Source: Haloferax elongans ATCC BAA-1513 (lineage in GTDB: Archaea > Halobacteriota > Halobacteria > Halobacteriales > Haloferacaceae). Taken from it: 64,000 bases of DNA. Below, one piece after another: positions 34,206 to 45,072 of this stretch. Made by a program: the position numbers and the translations under genes. Numbering within the stretch: position 1 is the stretch's first letter; every line of letters begins with the position of its first letter. The stretch is from positions 64,253 through 128,252 of the forward strand of contig NZ_AOLK01000021.1 in the NCBI RefSeq assembly GCF_000336755.1, in the 5' to 3' direction. The notes under the pieces were generated by a model, which was given only the letters and a program-made list of their open reading frames with translations, searched no databases and was not told where the DNA came from.

Positions 34206-35078
34206 ATGCGTATCTACGAACTCGGTGACGGCACCCCGGACGTGTCTGTAATCGGGTCGATTCACGGCGACGAGCCGTGTGGCGCACGAGCAATCGAGCG
34301 ACTCGTCGCCGAGGACCCCGATGTCGAACGTCCGGTGAAGTTCATCATCGCGAACGAAGAAGCACTCGACGCTGACGTTCGGTATCTCGACGACGACCTC
34401 AATCGCGCGTTCCCGGGCGACCCGAACGCGGACTCTCACGAGCGACGCCTTGCCCACGACCTCGGACGCGAAGTTCGCGGGACGACTGCTTTCTCTATCC
34501 ACTCTACACAGTCGTACGCCGACCCCTTCGCAATCGTCGACACCGTCGATGCCATCTCCCGGTCGATTCTCCCGCACCTCCCAGTCGACGTGGTCGTCGA
34601 GACGAACAACTTCGCAGAGGGGCGACTCATCGAACACGCCCACACCGTCGAGGTCGAAGCCGGACTACAGAAGTCAGACGAGGCGGCCAAGAACGCCTAC
34701 TGGCTCATCCGCGCGTTCCTCACGGCGACGAACGTGCTCCCCGCGCCCGCTGTCGCGAGTGACGGCGGAAACGATGGTGGCGACGGCGACGAGGCTTCCG
34801 ACAGCCCAGTTTCGAGAGACGACCGTCTCCGACTCGGAGCCCCGGAAGAAAACAGCCTCGAGGTCTACCGTCTCCTCGAGATGATTCCGAAACCCGCCGC
34901 CAAAGAGTACGAAGTGCTCGCAACGAACTTCGAACCCGTCGAAGGCGGGCAGCCGTTCGCCCGCGCCGACGGCGAGACGTTCGTCGCCGACCGCGACTTC
35001 TATCCGATTTTGCTCTCTGCGTACGGCTACGCCGACATCTTCGGGTACGCCGGTGAGAAGGTCGGAACGCTCCCGTAG
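34206..35078 (+). CDS. succinylglutamate desuccinylase/aspartoacylase (AstE/AspA) family hydrolase
   Basis: A 290-residue zinc carboxypeptidase-like protein. IGSIHGDEPCGARAIERL holds the His and Glu of the zinc site. DLNRAFPG, then FSIHSTQSYADPF (third zinc ligand) and HTVEVEAGLQ (catalytic Glu region) follow. A polar insert lies near residues 183-200 (SDGGNDGGDGDEASD). The true substrate is unknown: the family cleaves N-acyl amino acids or amide-linked groups. A second member occurs at 54046-55071 beside a RimK-like gene. Confidence 0.86.
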   Translation: MRIYELGDGTPDVSVIGSIHGDEPCGARAIERLVAEDPDVERPVKFIIANEEALDADVRYLDDDLNRAFPGDPNADSHERRLAHDLGREVRGTTAFSIHSTQSYADPFAIVDTVDAISRSILPHLPVDVVVETNNFAEGRLIEHAHTVEVEAGLQKSDEAAKNAYWLIRAFLTATNVLPAPAVASDGGNDGGDGDEASDSPVSRDDRLRLGAPEENSLEVYRLLEMIPKPAAKEYEVLATNFEPVEGGQPFARADGETFVADRDFYPILLSAYGYADIFGYAGEKVGTLP

Positions 35079-35120
35079 GCAACGTTTCGCTCTCGTCTCG
35101 ACTGAGCGTTTTGGGGTCTC

Positions 35121-35756
35121 TCAGTCGAGAATTTTCCTCGCCGCTTCTTCGACCGACGCGACACGCTCCGGTGGCTCTTCGGGACCGTCGGTTCCGACGT
35201 GGAACGCCTCCCAGCCAGCGTTGCGCGCGCCCACGATGTCTTCGTCGTACGTGTCACCGACGTAGACGTAGTTGGCTGCCGAAAGCGACTCCTCGGCAGT
35301 CCTGAAGATAGCTGGGTCTGGTTTTCGGGCGGCCACGTCGGGGTCGTTCGACACCACGACGGCGTCCACAATCTCGTCGAGTCCATGCGCTTCGAGCTTG
35401 GCGTGCTGCATCTCCAGTGCCCCGTTCGTGAGAATGCCGGTCGGTCGCGCCGCCGCGACGCGACTGACTGCCTCGTGGGTGGCGTCTGGAACCGTCGTCG
35501 CCGCGAGTTCTGCCTCGTGGTATCGGGAGACGAGTTCTGCTGGCTCGGCGTCCACGTCAAACTCCTTGACGACGGCCTCGAACCCTGCGCGGTAAGGTGT
35601 CGTCGAAAGGTGGTCGAACGCGTGGAGGAGACCCTCTACGTACTGTTCGTACGCGCCGTCGGGAGCGTTCGGAAGCGCTCGCTCGAAGATAGTCTCGAAG
35701 TCGTCGGTGTACTGCAAGAGGGTCAAATCGAGGTCGAAGAAGACGGCAGTCGTCAT
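35121..35756 (-). CDS. HAD-superfamily hydrolase
   Basis: A 211-residue protein. Motif I is FFDLDLTLL (Asp8, Asp10), motif II GILTNGALEMQ, motif III ARKPDPAIF with the Lys, and motif IV VYVGDTYDEDIVGARNAGW. A helical cap domain lies between motifs I and II (about residues 15-90), so it belongs to the subfamily I phosphatases, such as phosphoglycolate phosphatase-like enzymes. The substrate is not determinable. It is convergent with the AstE-family gene (42 bp between stops). Confidence 0.9.
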   Translation of the reverse strand: MTTAVFFDLDLTLLQYTDDFETIFERALPNAPDGAYEQYVEGLLHAFDHLSTTPYRAGFEAVVKEFDVDAEPAELVSRYHEAELAATTVPDATHEAVSRVAAARPTGILTNGALEMQHAKLEAHGLDEIVDAVVVSNDPDVAARKPDPAIFRTAEESLSAANYVYVGDTYDEDIVGARNAGWEAFHVGTDGPEEPPERVASVEEAARKILD

Positions 35757-35820
35757 ACACGACGCGTCTGCACCGTGGCGTGTAAATGCTCTGTTGTTCC
35801 CGGTTGGTCTGTGCTGCTCA

Positions 35821-35868
35821 CTCGTCGGTCTGTCCCCTTACTCGTCGGTCTGTCCCCTTACTCGTCGG
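35821..35868. repeat. 20-bp tandem repeat, 2.4 copies
   Basis: CTCGTCGGTCTGTCCCCTTA occurs twice without change (35821-35840 and 35841-35860), then CTCGTCGG. The UPF0179 stop codon (TAA on the minus strand) is the end of the second copy, so the duplication starts within the gene's last codons and extends downstream. Confidence 0.85.
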
Positions 35869-36307
35869 CCGCCTCGAACTCGACGAGCGTCAGGTTCCGG
35901 TCGAGGTAGCAGTTGTCGTGCGGCGGGTCGCCGACGACCTCGGCGATGCGGTACTCCTGGTCGAATTCTGCCCCGTCGGGGACGCAGTACTGGTGGCTGG
36001 GGCACTCGGTGTGAGGACACGGCCCCTGTAGACTGGCCTTGCTTCCGGCGTAGGCTCCCTTCGACGGGACGTTTGCCCGGACGGGAGCGGGTTCGACTTC
36101 GACGGCGCGAACGCCGACATCGTGGGCGGCGCAGTCGAGAACCTGCGTGTTCTCCCGCACGTCGACGACGCGGTAGCGAACCCCTTCAGTGAGGTTGAGA
36201 CACTGCCGGCGGTACGGACACCCTTCGCACGCGCTCGACTCCCCTTGATAGACGAACTCGGTCCCCGTGTCCGCGAGGCGAGTGCCGATGAGTGTGACAG
36301 CGGTCAT
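35858..36307 (-). CDS. UPF0179 family protein
   Basis: A 149-residue protein with eight or so Cys in pairs: CEGCPYRRQCLNL, VLDCAAHDVG, GPCPHTECPSHQYCVPDG and a later Cys near the end. This layout matches the archaeal UPF0179 family and suggests an Fe-S cluster or zinc site. Function is unknown. The stop codon falls inside a 20-bp tandem repeat. Confidence 0.88.
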   Translation of the reverse strand: MTAVTLIGTRLADTGTEFVYQGESSACEGCPYRRQCLNLTEGVRYRVVDVRENTQVLDCAAHDVGVRAVEVEPAPVRANVPSKGAYAGSKASLQGPCPHTECPSHQYCVPDGAEFDQEYRIAEVVGDPPHDNCYLDRNLTLVEFEAADE

Positions 36308-36332
36308 AGTGTGTGATTCATTCGCGGGGTGA

Positions 36333-36713
36333 TTAAGGCTCTCGTCCGGTCAGTTCGTCGAGCTTCTCGAAGTACTCCTCGCGCGGAAGTTGGTAGGCAG
36401 CCCGGTAATCGACCTCTCCGTCGGCGAATCGGCGTGCGATGTCTTCCGCGCCGTCGAGCGCCGCCTCGCGAGAGTCGAACTCTTCGGCGACGGCCTCGAT
36501 TTGCGGCTCTAAGAAGAGGACGGCGTGCCACGTCTCGGTCGAAATCTGTGACGCACCGGGGCGATTCGCCCGCGACCCGTTCGACACGAAGATAGTCGGG
36601 AGACACTCCGAAGGGAACTCCTCGCCGTCGAACACGTCGGGGCGATACGCGAGAATCCGCCGTCCCTCGTGTTCGTCGTTCCAGAGCGTCCACCCGTCGG
36701 GCAGGTCGGTCAT
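36333..36713 (-). CDS. DUF5820-like hypothetical protein
   Basis: A 126-residue acidic protein: MTDLPDGWTLWNDEHEGRRI, then AYRPDVFDGEEFPSECLPTI and a helical C-terminus with repeated Glu (EAVAEEFDSREAALDGAEDI). I recall similar haloarchaeal proteins under DUF5820, without function. It lies 25 bp upstream of the UPF0179 gene on the same strand, so the two may be co-transcribed. Confidence 0.65.
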   Translation of the reverse strand: MTDLPDGWTLWNDEHEGRRILAYRPDVFDGEEFPSECLPTIFVSNGSRANRPGASQISTETWHAVLFLEPQIEAVAEEFDSREAALDGAEDIARRFADGEVDYRAAYQLPREEYFEKLDELTGREP

Positions 36714-37080
36714 ACAGGCGCTATTCGCTCAGTATCCTAAGCCTTCTCGCTCTGTCGAAGCCTGTCAGCGAAACACGGAGTCACCCCACTCATCGGCATC
36801 GTTCTCATCAGTCACCAGTCACTATGGCAACAGAAAAGGGCCCCTTGACGCGGCGAATGTGGACTTCCCTAGCGATTCGTTGGCAGAAGAACCTAGCAGA
36901 GTGCGAGAAAGTGCATGATATTCCTGATTTGGTGCTTCCCAGACAACAAAGTAACACCAATAACGACCAGAAAATCACGACATGAACGTTTGCTGATTCG
37001 ATTAATGGGTCTGCCAGCGAACTGAATCGCCGATTAAACCGACATACATCGCACGAATGAAGGGTCACCATTTGTGGTAT

Positions 37081-37102
37081 GAATATGGGATCACCCATAT
37101 TC
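37081..37102. promoter_or_regulatory. perfect 9-4-9 palindrome upstream of the PrkA operon
   Basis: GAATATGGG, spacer ATCA, CCCATATTC. It is 34 bp upstream of the TTATAT box at 37136 and so lies where an archaeal activator or repressor would bind. Confidence 0.5.
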
Positions 37103-37135
37103 GAGACACTTCAGTTACTCATCTCGGAGAAAGCG

Positions 37136-37141
37136 TTATAT
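37136..37141 (+). promoter_or_regulatory. TATA-like box of the PrkA operon
   Basis: TTATAT within GCGTTATATGC. A start about 27 nt downstream would give a leader near 230 nt before the ATG at 37398, unusually long for a haloarchaeon. Confidence 0.45.
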
Positions 37142-37355
37142 GCTAACGTCTCTCAGTATTAATCAGTCTCGGTCACTGGACCGAGCGAATCGCACCGCGC
37201 ATCCTCACCCGTAGATTCTGTCGCCCGTCGTCGCCCCGTCGTGAGCGCGGAGCGGTGGCGGTGCCCCAACAACCCCGTCCCCGTAGTCCACGGCTACGTG
37301 TCGTCGAAGGCGTTGGGGTGTCGTCTGCGACCCGTATACCGGGCGCGTCGCCATT

Positions 37356-37379
37356 GGACCGTCTTTGAACGGTTGGTCC
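37356..37379 (+). repeat. bulged hairpin 19 nt before the first prkA start codon
   Basis: GGACCGT (37356-37362) pairs with ACGGT (37369-37373) and GGTCC (37375-37379) around a single bulged T. It could influence ribosome access to the ATG at 37398, which has no clear Shine-Dalgarno sequence. Confidence 0.35.
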
Positions 37380-37397
37380 GTCGAGGCTCCACGAACA

Positions 37398-39470
37398 ATG
37401 ACCGGCGAAATAGAAACACTCGCAGACCTGAGCAAACACTACAAAGACTCCGTCCCCTCGGACCTCCGCGAGGCGAAGAGTTTCCAGTGGTACCTCGAAG
37501 AGGTCTACGACGATCCAAAGATCGCTCGCAACGCCCACCAACGCGTGGCGGACATGTTCGACTTCTACGGCACCCGTTACGACGAAGACGCGGGCGTCGT
37601 GGAGTACCTCATGGCCTCCGAAGACCCGCTCCACGATGGAGAAAACGTCTTCTACGGCCGCGAAGTGCACGAGTCGATACACGAGTTCGTCAACAAGGTG
37701 AAATCCGGGGCTCGCGGCCTTGGCCCCGAAAAACGCATCAAACTCCTCCTCGGCCCCGTCGGCTCCGGGAAGTCACACTTCGACTGGATCTCGCGACGGT
37801 ACTTCGAGGACTACACGATGCGCGACGAGGGACGCATGTACACCTTCAGGTGGTCGAACCTCGGCGACGTCATCCGTGACCAGGACCCTGCCGACGACGT
37901 GGTCCAGTCGCCGATGAACCAAGACCCGCTCGTGTTGCTCCCCCAAGAGCAGCGCGACATGGTCATCGAACAACTCAACGAGAACCTCGACGCACCGTAC
38001 ACCATTCGGAACGACCAGGCGCTCGACCCCGCCTCGGAGTTCTACATGGACCGTCTCTTGGGACACTACGACGACGACCTCGAAGAAGTCGTCGAGAACC
38101 ACATCGAAATCATCCGCCTCGTCGCCTCCGAGAACAAACGGCAGTGCGTCGAGACGTTCGAACCCAAAGACAAGAAGAACCAAGACGAGACCGAACTGAC
38201 CGGCGACGTCAACTACTCGAAACTCGCGGTGTACGGCGAATCCGACCCGCGGGCGTTCGACTACTCCGGGGCGTTCTGTAACGCCAACCGGGGTATCTTC
38301 TCCGGCGAGGAGCTGCTGAAACTCCAGCGTGAGTTCCTCTACGACTTCCTGCACGCGTCGCAGGAACAGACGATTAAGCCGAAGAACAACCCGCGAATCG
38401 ACATCGACCAGGTCATCGTCGGCCGGACGAACATGCCGGAGTACAGAGAGAAGAAGGGCGACGAGAAGATGGAGGCGTTCAACGACCGGACGAAACGCAT
38501 CGACTTCCCGTACGTCCTCGAATACGAACAGGAAGCCGAAATCTACCGGAAGATGCTCCGCAACGCGGACGTGCCCGACATCCACGTCGAGCCGCACACC
38601 CTGGAGATGTCCGGCCTGTTCGGCGTCCTCACGCGCATCGTCGAACCCGACTCCGACGGCATCACGCTCGTCCAGAAGGCGAAGGCCTACAACGGCGAGT
38701 TGGACGACGGCGACGACATCGACGTGCGCAAACTGCGCGAAGAAGGCGAGTCGAAAGCTGACATCGGTGAGGGCATGGACGGCGTCTCCGCGCGGTTCAT
38801 CGGCGACGAAATCGCCGAGGCAATCATGGATTCGACCCATCGCGGTCGCTCCTACCTCTCGGCGCTCTCGTCGTTCACTCACCTCGGTGAGAACCTCGAA
38901 GGTCACGGGTCGATACCCGAAGAGAACCTCGAACGCTACCACCGCTACCTCGAAATGGTTCGCGAGGAGTACAAAGAGCGCGCCATCGAAGACGTTCGGC
39001 ACGCACTCGCGTACGACCTCGACGAGATTCGCCGACAGGGCGAGAAGTACATGGACCACGTCATGGCCTACATCGACGACGCGACGGTCGAAGACGAACT
39101 GACCGGCCGCGACCAGGACCCAGACGAGAAGTTCCTCCGGGCGGTCGAAGAGAAACTCAACATCCCCGAGGACCGCAAGGACGACTTCCGACAGGAGGTC
39201 TCCAACTGGGTCTCTCGCCGTGCCCGCGAAGGGACGTCGTTCGACCCACAACAGAACGACCGACTCCGCCGCGCGCTCGAACGCAAGCTCTGGGAAGACA
39301 AGAAACACAACATCAACTTCTCGGCACTGGTGAGCGCGAACGAACTGGACGACGACGAACGCAACGCGTGGATAGACGCCTTGGTCGACCAGGGCTACTC
39401 GCGCGAGGGAGCACGTGAAGTACTCGAGTTCGCTGGTGCGGAGGTGGCCAAGAGCGAACTGGAAGGCTAA
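37398..39470 (+). CDS. prkA1: PrkA-type AAA+ serine protein kinase, first copy
   Basis: A 690-residue protein. The N-terminal AAA+ module has Walker A GPVGSGKS at residues 119-126, preceded by the PrkA signature FYGREVHESIHEFVNKVKSG. The later segments KPKNNPRIDIDQVIVGRTNM and GVLTRIVEPD, and a C-terminal PrkA-type domain with ALSSFTHLGENLEGHGSIPE, follow the family order. Bacterial PrkA (YeaG) is a stress- and starvation-linked kinase and sits in an operon with YeaH and SpoVR/YcgB, as here. The start MTGEIETLADLSKHYKD is preferred over an ATG 11 codons upstream. The next gene starts 4 bp after the stop. Confidence 0.93.
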   Translation: MTGEIETLADLSKHYKDSVPSDLREAKSFQWYLEEVYDDPKIARNAHQRVADMFDFYGTRYDEDAGVVEYLMASEDPLHDGENVFYGREVHESIHEFVNKVKSGARGLGPEKRIKLLLGPVGSGKSHFDWISRRYFEDYTMRDEGRMYTFRWSNLGDVIRDQDPADDVVQSPMNQDPLVLLPQEQRDMVIEQLNENLDAPYTIRNDQALDPASEFYMDRLLGHYDDDLEEVVENHIEIIRLVASENKRQCVETFEPKDKKNQDETELTGDVNYSKLAVYGESDPRAFDYSGAFCNANRGIFSGEELLKLQREFLYDFLHASQEQTIKPKNNPRIDIDQVIVGRTNMPEYREKKGDEKMEAFNDRTKRIDFPYVLEYEQEAEIYRKMLRNADVPDIHVEPHTLEMSGLFGVLTRIVEPDSDGITLVQKAKAYNGELDDGDDIDVRKLREEGESKADIGEGMDGVSARFIGDEIAEAIMDSTHRGRSYLSALSSFTHLGENLEGHGSIPEENLERYHRYLEMVREEYKERAIEDVRHALAYDLDEIRRQGEKYMDHVMAYIDDATVEDELTGRDQDPDEKFLRAVEEKLNIPEDRKDDFRQEVSNWVSRRAREGTSFDPQQNDRLRRALERKLWEDKKHNINFSALVSANELDDDERNAWIDALVDQGYSREGAREVLEFAGAEVAKSELEG

Positions 39471-39474
39471 ACCA

Positions 39475-41748
39475 ATGCGAGATTACATCCGCACCGCGGA
39501 CGAGACGCTCAAAGGCACCTACGAGGAGCCGATGAGCCTCGCCGCGTACGTCGAGGCCGCCTTCGAGTCACCCTCGATTGCCTCGCACGCATCGAAGTAC
39601 CTGCTGGAAGCCATCGAGTCGATGGGGACCAGAACCGTCATCGAAGAGGGCGAAGAAAAAGAGCGCTACAACTTCTTCGACGACCCCGCCAACGACGGCG
39701 AGCACGCGGTCTTCGGCAACACGGACGTGTTGAACGCGTTCGTCGACGACCTGCGAACCATCGCCGCCGACCGCGGCAAAGCCGAGAAAATCGTCTGGTT
39801 CGACGGGCCGACTGCGACGGGCAAATCCGAGTTGAAACGCTGTCTCATCAACGGACTCCGTGAGTACTCGAAGACCGACGAGGGGCGGCGCTACACCGTC
39901 GAGTGGAACGTCGCCAACGCCACCGATACCCGTGGCCTGTCCTACGGTGGCGAGTTCGAGTCAGACGACGAAGACTGGTACGAGAGTCCGGTGCAAGCCC
40001 ACCCGCTTTCGGTCTTCCCGTCGGACGTTCGAAAGGGACTGCTCAGAGACCTCAACCGCAACAACTCGGGCCACATCCCCATCAGCGTGGACGAGGAACT
40101 CGACCCATTCTGCCGTGAGGCGTACTTCTACCTCGAAGAGCAGTACCGCCGAGCCGGGAAGATGAACCTGTTTTCGGCTATCTCCGACCCGAAGCACCTC
40201 CGGGTGAAAAACTACGTCGTGGACGTGGGACGCGGTATCGGCGTCCTCCACTCCGAAGACGACGGGTCGCCGAAAGAGCGACTCGTCGGGTCGTGGATGC
40301 CGGGGATGCTCCGCGAACTGAACTCTCGCGGGCGGAAGAATCCGCAGGCGTTCAGCTTCGATGGCGTTCTCTCGCAGGGTAACGGACTCCTGACTATCGT
40401 CGAGGACGCGACGCAGCACGCGGACTTGCTCCAGAAACTGCTGAACGTCCCCGACGAGGGGCGCGTCAAACTGGACAAGGGAATCGGGATGGACATCGAC
40501 ACCCAACTGGTCATCATCTCGAACCCGGACCTCGACGCCGAACTCGACAAGTTCGCAGACAGGAACGGTCGCGACCCGCTGAAGGCGCTCAAGCGACGGC
40601 TGAACAAACACGAGTTCCGCTACCTGACGAACCTCTCGTTGGAGGCCGAACTTATCCGCCGCGAACTGACCAACGAGACGAGCGTCTGGACCGAAGCACC
40701 CGAGGTGCTGGCCGAAATCGTCGCCGAGGCAGTCACGCTGGACGTTCGGAAAGGTCCGGGCGAGGTCTACCACCGAGAACTCGCACCGCACGCAATCGAG
40801 GCGGCGGCGCTCTACAGCGTCGTCACGCGCCTCGACCCGGAAGACGTGCCGCACGACCCGGACCTCGAGTTGAACCTCGTGGACAAGGCGCTGTTGCTCG
40901 ATCGTGGCTACCTGCAGGTCGGCGACCAGCGCCGCGAGGTCTCCGGATTCGAGTTCGTCGGCGATTCCGAGGGAACCCACGGGATTCCCGTGACGTTCAC
41001 TCGGGACGTCATCGCCGACTTGCTCCACGACCGGGTGGAGCGTCACCACCCTGACCTCGACGTCGCGTCGGTCGTGATGCCGACCGACGTGCTCGATGCG
41101 ATGCTCGACGAGTTACCCGACGCACCGGTGTTCTCGCGGGCCGAGGCCGCCGAGTACGAGGGCCGAATCGAGATGGTCGAAGCGTACATCTTCGAACAGC
41201 AGGAAAGCGACGTGCTCGACGCGCTCCTCGCGGAGAAGGGCGTCGAGCGCGAGACGGTCGAAGAGTACGTCGAACACGTCTACGCGTGGGCCTCCGAGGG
41301 CCAAATCGAGACCGAGCACGGTCTCGTCGACCCGGACCCGCTCCTCATGAAACTGTTCGAGACGGAGCATCTCGGTCGGTTCTCCGAGGACAACTACGAC
41401 GGGAACGACCCCGACGACGACGTCGAAGAATTCCGTCACGAGAAGGTCATCACCGCGCTCAATCGCTACGCGTGGGAGAACCGTAACGAAGGCTTCGAAG
41501 TCAGCGACGTCGACCTGACCGAGATTCCCGTCATCCGAACCGTCTTGGAGACGCACGACTGGGACGACGTCCGCCGCCTCTTCGAGGACCTCGACCCGCG
41601 CCAGTGGGACGACCCACCGGCGAACACCGAGACGGAGGTCGTGAAGAAACGGACCATCGAAGAGATGAAGAAACGCGGCTACTCCGCCGCATCGGCCGAA
41701 CTCACGAGTCGCGCCGTCATGGAGCAGGTGAGCACCCAATGGGACTGA
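39475..41748 (+). CDS. prkA2: PrkA-type AAA+ serine protein kinase, second copy
   Basis: A 757-residue relative of the preceding protein. Walker A is GPTATGKS at residues 111-118, preceded by [20 protein letters not shown]. The AAA+ core continues with [40 protein letters not shown] and [19 protein letters not shown]. The C-terminal PrkA-like part is long and acidic. It diverges strongly from copy 1, so the two are old paralogues that probably work as a pair. The start is the ATG 4 bp after the first kinase; codons further upstream belong to another frame of prkA1. Its 3' end overlaps the DUF444 gene start by 10 bp. Confidence 0.92.
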   Translation: MRDYIRTADETLKGTYEEPMSLAAYVEAAFESPSIASHASKYLLEAIESMGTRTVIEEGEEKERYNFFDDPANDGEHAVFGNTDVLNAFVDDLRTIAADRGKAEKIVWFDGPTATGKSELKRCLINGLREYSKTDEGRRYTVEWNVANATDTRGLSYGGEFESDDEDWYESPVQAHPLSVFPSDVRKGLLRDLNRNNSGHIPISVDEELDPFCREAYFYLEEQYRRAGKMNLFSAISDPKHLRVKNYVVDVGRGIGVLHSEDDGSPKERLVGSWMPGMLRELNSRGRKNPQAFSFDGVLSQGNGLLTIVEDATQHADLLQKLLNVPDEGRVKLDKGIGMDIDTQLVIISNPDLDAELDKFADRNGRDPLKALKRRLNKHEFRYLTNLSLEAELIRRELTNETSVWTEAPEVLAEIVAEAVTLDVRKGPGEVYHRELAPHAIEAAALYSVVTRLDPEDVPHDPDLELNLVDKALLLDRGYLQVGDQRREVSGFEFVGDSEGTHGIPVTFTRDVIADLLHDRVERHHPDLDVASVVMPTDVLDAMLDELPDAPVFSRAEAAEYEGRIEMVEAYIFEQQESDVLDALLAEKGVERETVEEYVEHVYAWASEGQIETEHGLVDPDPLLMKLFETEHLGRFSEDNYDGNDPDDDVEEFRHEKVITALNRYAWENRNEGFEVSDVDLTEIPVIRTVLETHDWDDVRRLFEDLDPRQWDDPPANTETEVVKKRTIEEMKKRGYSAASAELTSRAVMEQVSTQWD

Positions 41749-43058
41749 GAGACGACCTCGAACGATTCCGTGAAGTGGGCGAAGAGCGGCGCGAGGACCT
41801 CAAGGAGTTCATCTCCTACGGCGACCTCGGCGCATCAGGGTCGAAAGACATCAAGATTCCAATCAAGGTCGTCGACCTCCCCGAGTTCAAATACGACCGC
41901 CTCGACATGGGCGGCGTCGGACAGGGGAAAGGCGGGACGCCCGACGTGGGCCAGCCACTCGGCCAACCCCAACCCGCTCCCGGTGAGGGCGACGAAGGCG
42001 ACCCCGGCGAAGAGGGGGCCGAACACGAGTACTACGAGATGGACCCCGAGCAGTTCGCCGAAGCGCTCGACGAGGAACTCGGTCTCGAACTCGAACCGAA
42101 GGGGAAGGAAGTCATCGACGAAATCGAGGGCGACTTCACCGACGTGACTCGCACTGGCCCCCACAGCACGCTCGACTTCGAGCGCCTGTTCAAAGAGGGG
42201 CTGAAGCGAAAGCTGGCGACCGACTTCGACGAAGACTACGTCCGCGAAGCGATGAAAGTCGAAGGCACCTCACCGGACGACATCTACCGCTGGTCGCGCG
42301 AGAACAATATCCTCGTCTCGCTGGCGTGGATCGAAGACGAGTGGACTCGGATTCCCGACGACGAGCGCGAGACGTGGGCCTCCTTCGAGGAGATGGAAGA
42401 AAACGTCGAGCGCACGACGACCGTCCAGCGAATCCGCCGCGATGGACTCAAAGAGATTCCGTTCCGGCGTGAGGACGAGCGCTACCGCCACCCCGAAATC
42501 ATCGAGAAGAAGCGCTCGAACGTCGTCGTCGTCAACATCCGCGACGTGTCAGGGTCGATGCGCGAGACGAAACGCGAACTGGTCGAGCGCACCTTCACGC
42601 CGCTGGACTGGTATCTCACGGGCAAGTACGACCACGCCGAGTTCGTCTACATCGCCCACGACGCTGAGGCGTGGGAGGTCGAACGCGACGAGTTCTTCGG
42701 CATTCGCTCGGGTGGCGGGACGCGAATCTCGTCGGCCTACGAACTGGCGAAGGAAGTGCTCGACGAGCGCTACCCGTGGCACGAGTGGAACCGCTACGTC
42801 TTCGCCGCTGGTGACTCCGAAAACTCGTCGAACGACACCAAAGAGCGGGTCGTCCCACTCATGGAAGAGATTCCGGCGAACCTCCACGCCTACGTGGAGA
42901 CTCAGCCCGGTGGCACCGCCATCAACGCAACGCACGCCGAAGAGGTCGAACGACTCCTCGGCGATGAAGGCAACGTCGTCGTAGCATACGTCTCCGAACC
43001 AGACGACGTGATAGACGCAATCTACCGCATACTCAGCACGGAGGCGACAGTAGAATGA
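41739..43058 (+). CDS. yeaH: YeaH/DUF444 family protein
   Basis: A 439-residue protein. A Gly/Pro/Glu-rich linker (about residues 58-98) follows the N-terminal domain. The C-terminal half is a von Willebrand A-like domain with a MIDAS-type sequence [19 protein letters not shown] (first Asp at about 269), [20 protein letters not shown] and [18 protein letters not shown]444 proteins are the usual partners of PrkA and SpoVR. Start [16 protein letters not shown] overlaps the end of prkA2 and its own stop overlaps the spoVR start by four bases (ATGA), so translation is coupled through the operon. Confidence 0.93.
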   Translation: MGLRDDLERFREVGEERREDLKEFISYGDLGASGSKDIKIPIKVVDLPEFKYDRLDMGGVGQGKGGTPDVGQPLGQPQPAPGEGDEGDPGEEGAEHEYYEMDPEQFAEALDEELGLELEPKGKEVIDEIEGDFTDVTRTGPHSTLDFERLFKEGLKRKLATDFDEDYVREAMKVEGTSPDDIYRWSRENNILVSLAWIEDEWTRIPDDERETWASFEEMEENVERTTTVQRIRRDGLKEIPFRREDERYRHPEIIEKKRSNVVVVNIRDVSGSMRETKRELVERTFTPLDWYLTGKYDHAEFVYIAHDAEAWEVERDEFFGIRSGGGTRISSAYELAKEVLDERYPWHEWNRYVFAAGDSENSSNDTKERVVPLMEEIPANLHAYVETQPGGTAINATHAEEVERLLGDEGNVVVAYVSEPDDVIDAIYRILSTEATVE

Positions 43059-45064
43059 CTTCCAGACGACACCGCAGAGACGCACAGCGAGAGGCCGCCC
43101 GCCTCGACGAACCCGTTCGCGAAGCGGGTGCACTCGCGAAGAAACTCGGATTGGACCCCTACCCGGTGAACTACTGGGTCGTCAACTACGACGAGATGAA
43201 CCAGCTCATCGCCTACGGTGGCTTCCAGAACCGCTATCCGCACTGGCGATGGGGGATGACCTACGACCGACAGCGCAAGACCGACCAGTTCGGCATGGGC
43301 AAGGCGTTCGAAATCGTCAACAACGACGACCCCTCGAACGCGTTCCTCCAGGAGTCGAACTCGCTGGCCGACCAGAAGGCGGTCATTACCCACGTCGAGG
43401 CGCACTCGGACTTCTTCAAGAACAATCAGTGGTTCGGGTTGTTCTCCGACGAGGGTGACTTGAACGCCGCAGCGATGCTCGAACGTCACGGCGAGACCAT
43501 CGAGCGGTACATCGAGTACCCCGACGTGAGTCGCGACGAGGTCGAGAAGTTCATCGACGCCATCCTCTGTCTCGAAGACACCATCGACCAACACCGGTCG
43601 ATTCGCGAAGCGGCCGAAGACAGAGACGAGCGCATCCCTGACGACATCCGCGACCAACTCAAGAACCTCAACATCTCCGAAGACGTCCGGCGCGAGGTGT
43701 TCGACGACGAGTGGGTCGACCGCGTCGAAGAAGCAGAGCGCGAGGCCGCGAAGATAACGGCCCCGCGGAAAGACGTGCTCGCGTACATCCGCGAACACGG
43801 GATGCGTTACGACGAAGAGACTGGCAAGGCCGAGGAGATGGAGCCATGGCAGAAGGACGTCCTCGACATGCTTCGCGAGGAGGCGTACTACTTCGCCGCC
43901 CAGAAGATGACGAAGGTGATGAACGAAGGCTGGGCTGCCTACTGGGAGTCACTCATGATGGGCGACGAACGGTTCGCCGGCACGGACGAGTTCATCACGT
44001 ACGCCGACCACCAAGCACGCGTCCTCGGGTCGCCCGGTCTCAACCCGTACAAACTCGGCAAGGAACTCTGGGAGTACATCGAGAACACGACGAACCGCGC
44101 CGAGGTTGCCGACAAACTCCTCCGCGTGAAGGGCATCACGTGGCGTAACTTCACCGAGGAAATCGACTTCGACGAGGTACAGCGTCTTCTCGCAACCGAC
44201 CCGGTTATCGATAGCGTGTCGCGCGAGACGCTGGACGACCTCGTCGAACTCGGCCCAGACGACCCCCGTGTTGACCACAAGATGCTCGACCGGGCGCTGT
44301 CGGGCGACGAGTCGGTCGACGTTGATACCTATCCGTGGAAGGTGCTCTCGTACGAAGGGCTCGCAGAGCGTCACTACTCGCTCGTCAAACCGCAGAACCG
44401 TGGCTTCATCAGTCGCATCCGGCGGTCCGAACTCGAACAGCTGACGCGGTACATGTTCGACGACACCCGCTACGACACCGTCGAAGAGGCGATTGCGGAT
44501 GTCGACAAGACGGTCGGGTGGGACCGAATGCGCGAGATTCGCGAGAGTCACAACGACGTGACGTTCCTCGACGCGTTCCTCACCGAGGAGTTCGTCCGGT
44601 CGAACCACTACTTCGCCTACGAGTACTCACAGTCGTCGCGGCAGTTCCGCGTCTCGTCGACCCAGTACGAAGACGTCAAGAAGAAGCTCCTCTTCCAGTT
44701 CACGAACTTCGGCAAGCCGACGGTTGCTGTCTACGACGGCAACTTCGACAACCGCGGAGAACTGCTCCTCGGGCACCAGTACAACGGCGTCGTCCTCGAC
44801 ATGGCGCAGGCGAAAGGCGTGCTCGAACGGGTCTATCACCTCTGGGGCCGCCCGGTCAACCTGATGACCATCACCAAGGAGTTCGACGACCACGAGGTCG
44901 AAGTTGCCCGTCGCCGCGGGCGTGAGCCGACGCCGACTGAGCACGCGATTCGGGTTCGGTACGACGGCGAGGAGTTCGAGATGCACGACCTCGACTCGGA
45001 CCTCGAAGAACGAATCGCCGCGGGAGAAATCGACTACGACACGAAGCCCGATGACTGGCTCTAA
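43055..45064 (+). CDS. spoVR: SpoVR/YcgB family protein
   Basis: A 669-residue protein. It shows the SpoVR core: [20 protein letters not shown], then [20 protein letters not shown], with [20 protein letters not shown] and [11 protein letters not shown]. The central part includes [38 protein letters not shown] and [14 protein letters not shown]. His and Glu residues in the pattern H-V-x-A-H-x-D-F-F-K and E-G-W-A-x-Y are conserved and may bind metal. Exact activity is unknown even in bacteria. It is the fourth gene of the operon, with a 4-bp overlap upstream. Confidence 0.95.
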   Translation: MTSRRHRRDAQREAARLDEPVREAGALAKKLGLDPYPVNYWVVNYDEMNQLIAYGGFQNRYPHWRWGMTYDRQRKTDQFGMGKAFEIVNNDDPSNAFLQESNSLADQKAVITHVEAHSDFFKNNQWFGLFSDEGDLNAAAMLERHGETIERYIEYPDVSRDEVEKFIDAILCLEDTIDQHRSIREAAEDRDERIPDDIRDQLKNLNISEDVRREVFDDEWVDRVEEAEREAAKITAPRKDVLAYIREHGMRYDEETGKAEEMEPWQKDVLDMLREEAYYFAAQKMTKVMNEGWAAYWESLMMGDERFAGTDEFITYADHQARVLGSPGLNPYKLGKELWEYIENTTNRAEVADKLLRVKGITWRNFTEEIDFDEVQRLLATDPVIDSVSRETLDDLVELGPDDPRVDHKMLDRALSGDESVDVDTYPWKVLSYEGLAERHYSLVKPQNRGFISRIRRSELEQLTRYMFDDTRYDTVEEAIADVDKTVGWDRMREIRESHNDVTFLDAFLTEEFVRSNHYFAYEYSQSSRQFRVSSTQYEDVKKKLLFQFTNFGKPTVAVYDGNFDNRGELLLGHQYNGVVLDMAQAKGVLERVYHLWGRPVNLMTITKEFDDHEVEVARRRGREPTPTEHAIRVRYDGEEFEMHDLDSDLEERIAAGEIDYDTKPDDWL

Positions 45065-45072
45065 CCGGGGCG

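Larger units (their letters stand above)
36714..37397. other. 684-bp leader/intergenic region before the PrkA operon
   Basis: No firm gene. A 53-codon plus-strand frame (36824-36985, starting MATEKGPLTRRMWTSLAIRW) is AT-rich with weak codon bias; I leave it uncalled. The region holds a 22-bp palindrome (37081-37102), a TTATAT box (37136-37141), a GC-rich leader of about 230 nt and a bulged hairpin just before the prkA start. Confidence 0.5.

Noticed and set aside
36824..36985. 53-codon frame before the PrkA operon
   Set aside because: It is AT-rich with weak codon bias and no family resemblance. It could be a fossil, but there is not enough support to call a gene.
37773..39308. 511-codon open frame on the minus strand
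   Set aside because: It is antisense to the first prkA, with Val/Asp/Leu-rich shadow composition.
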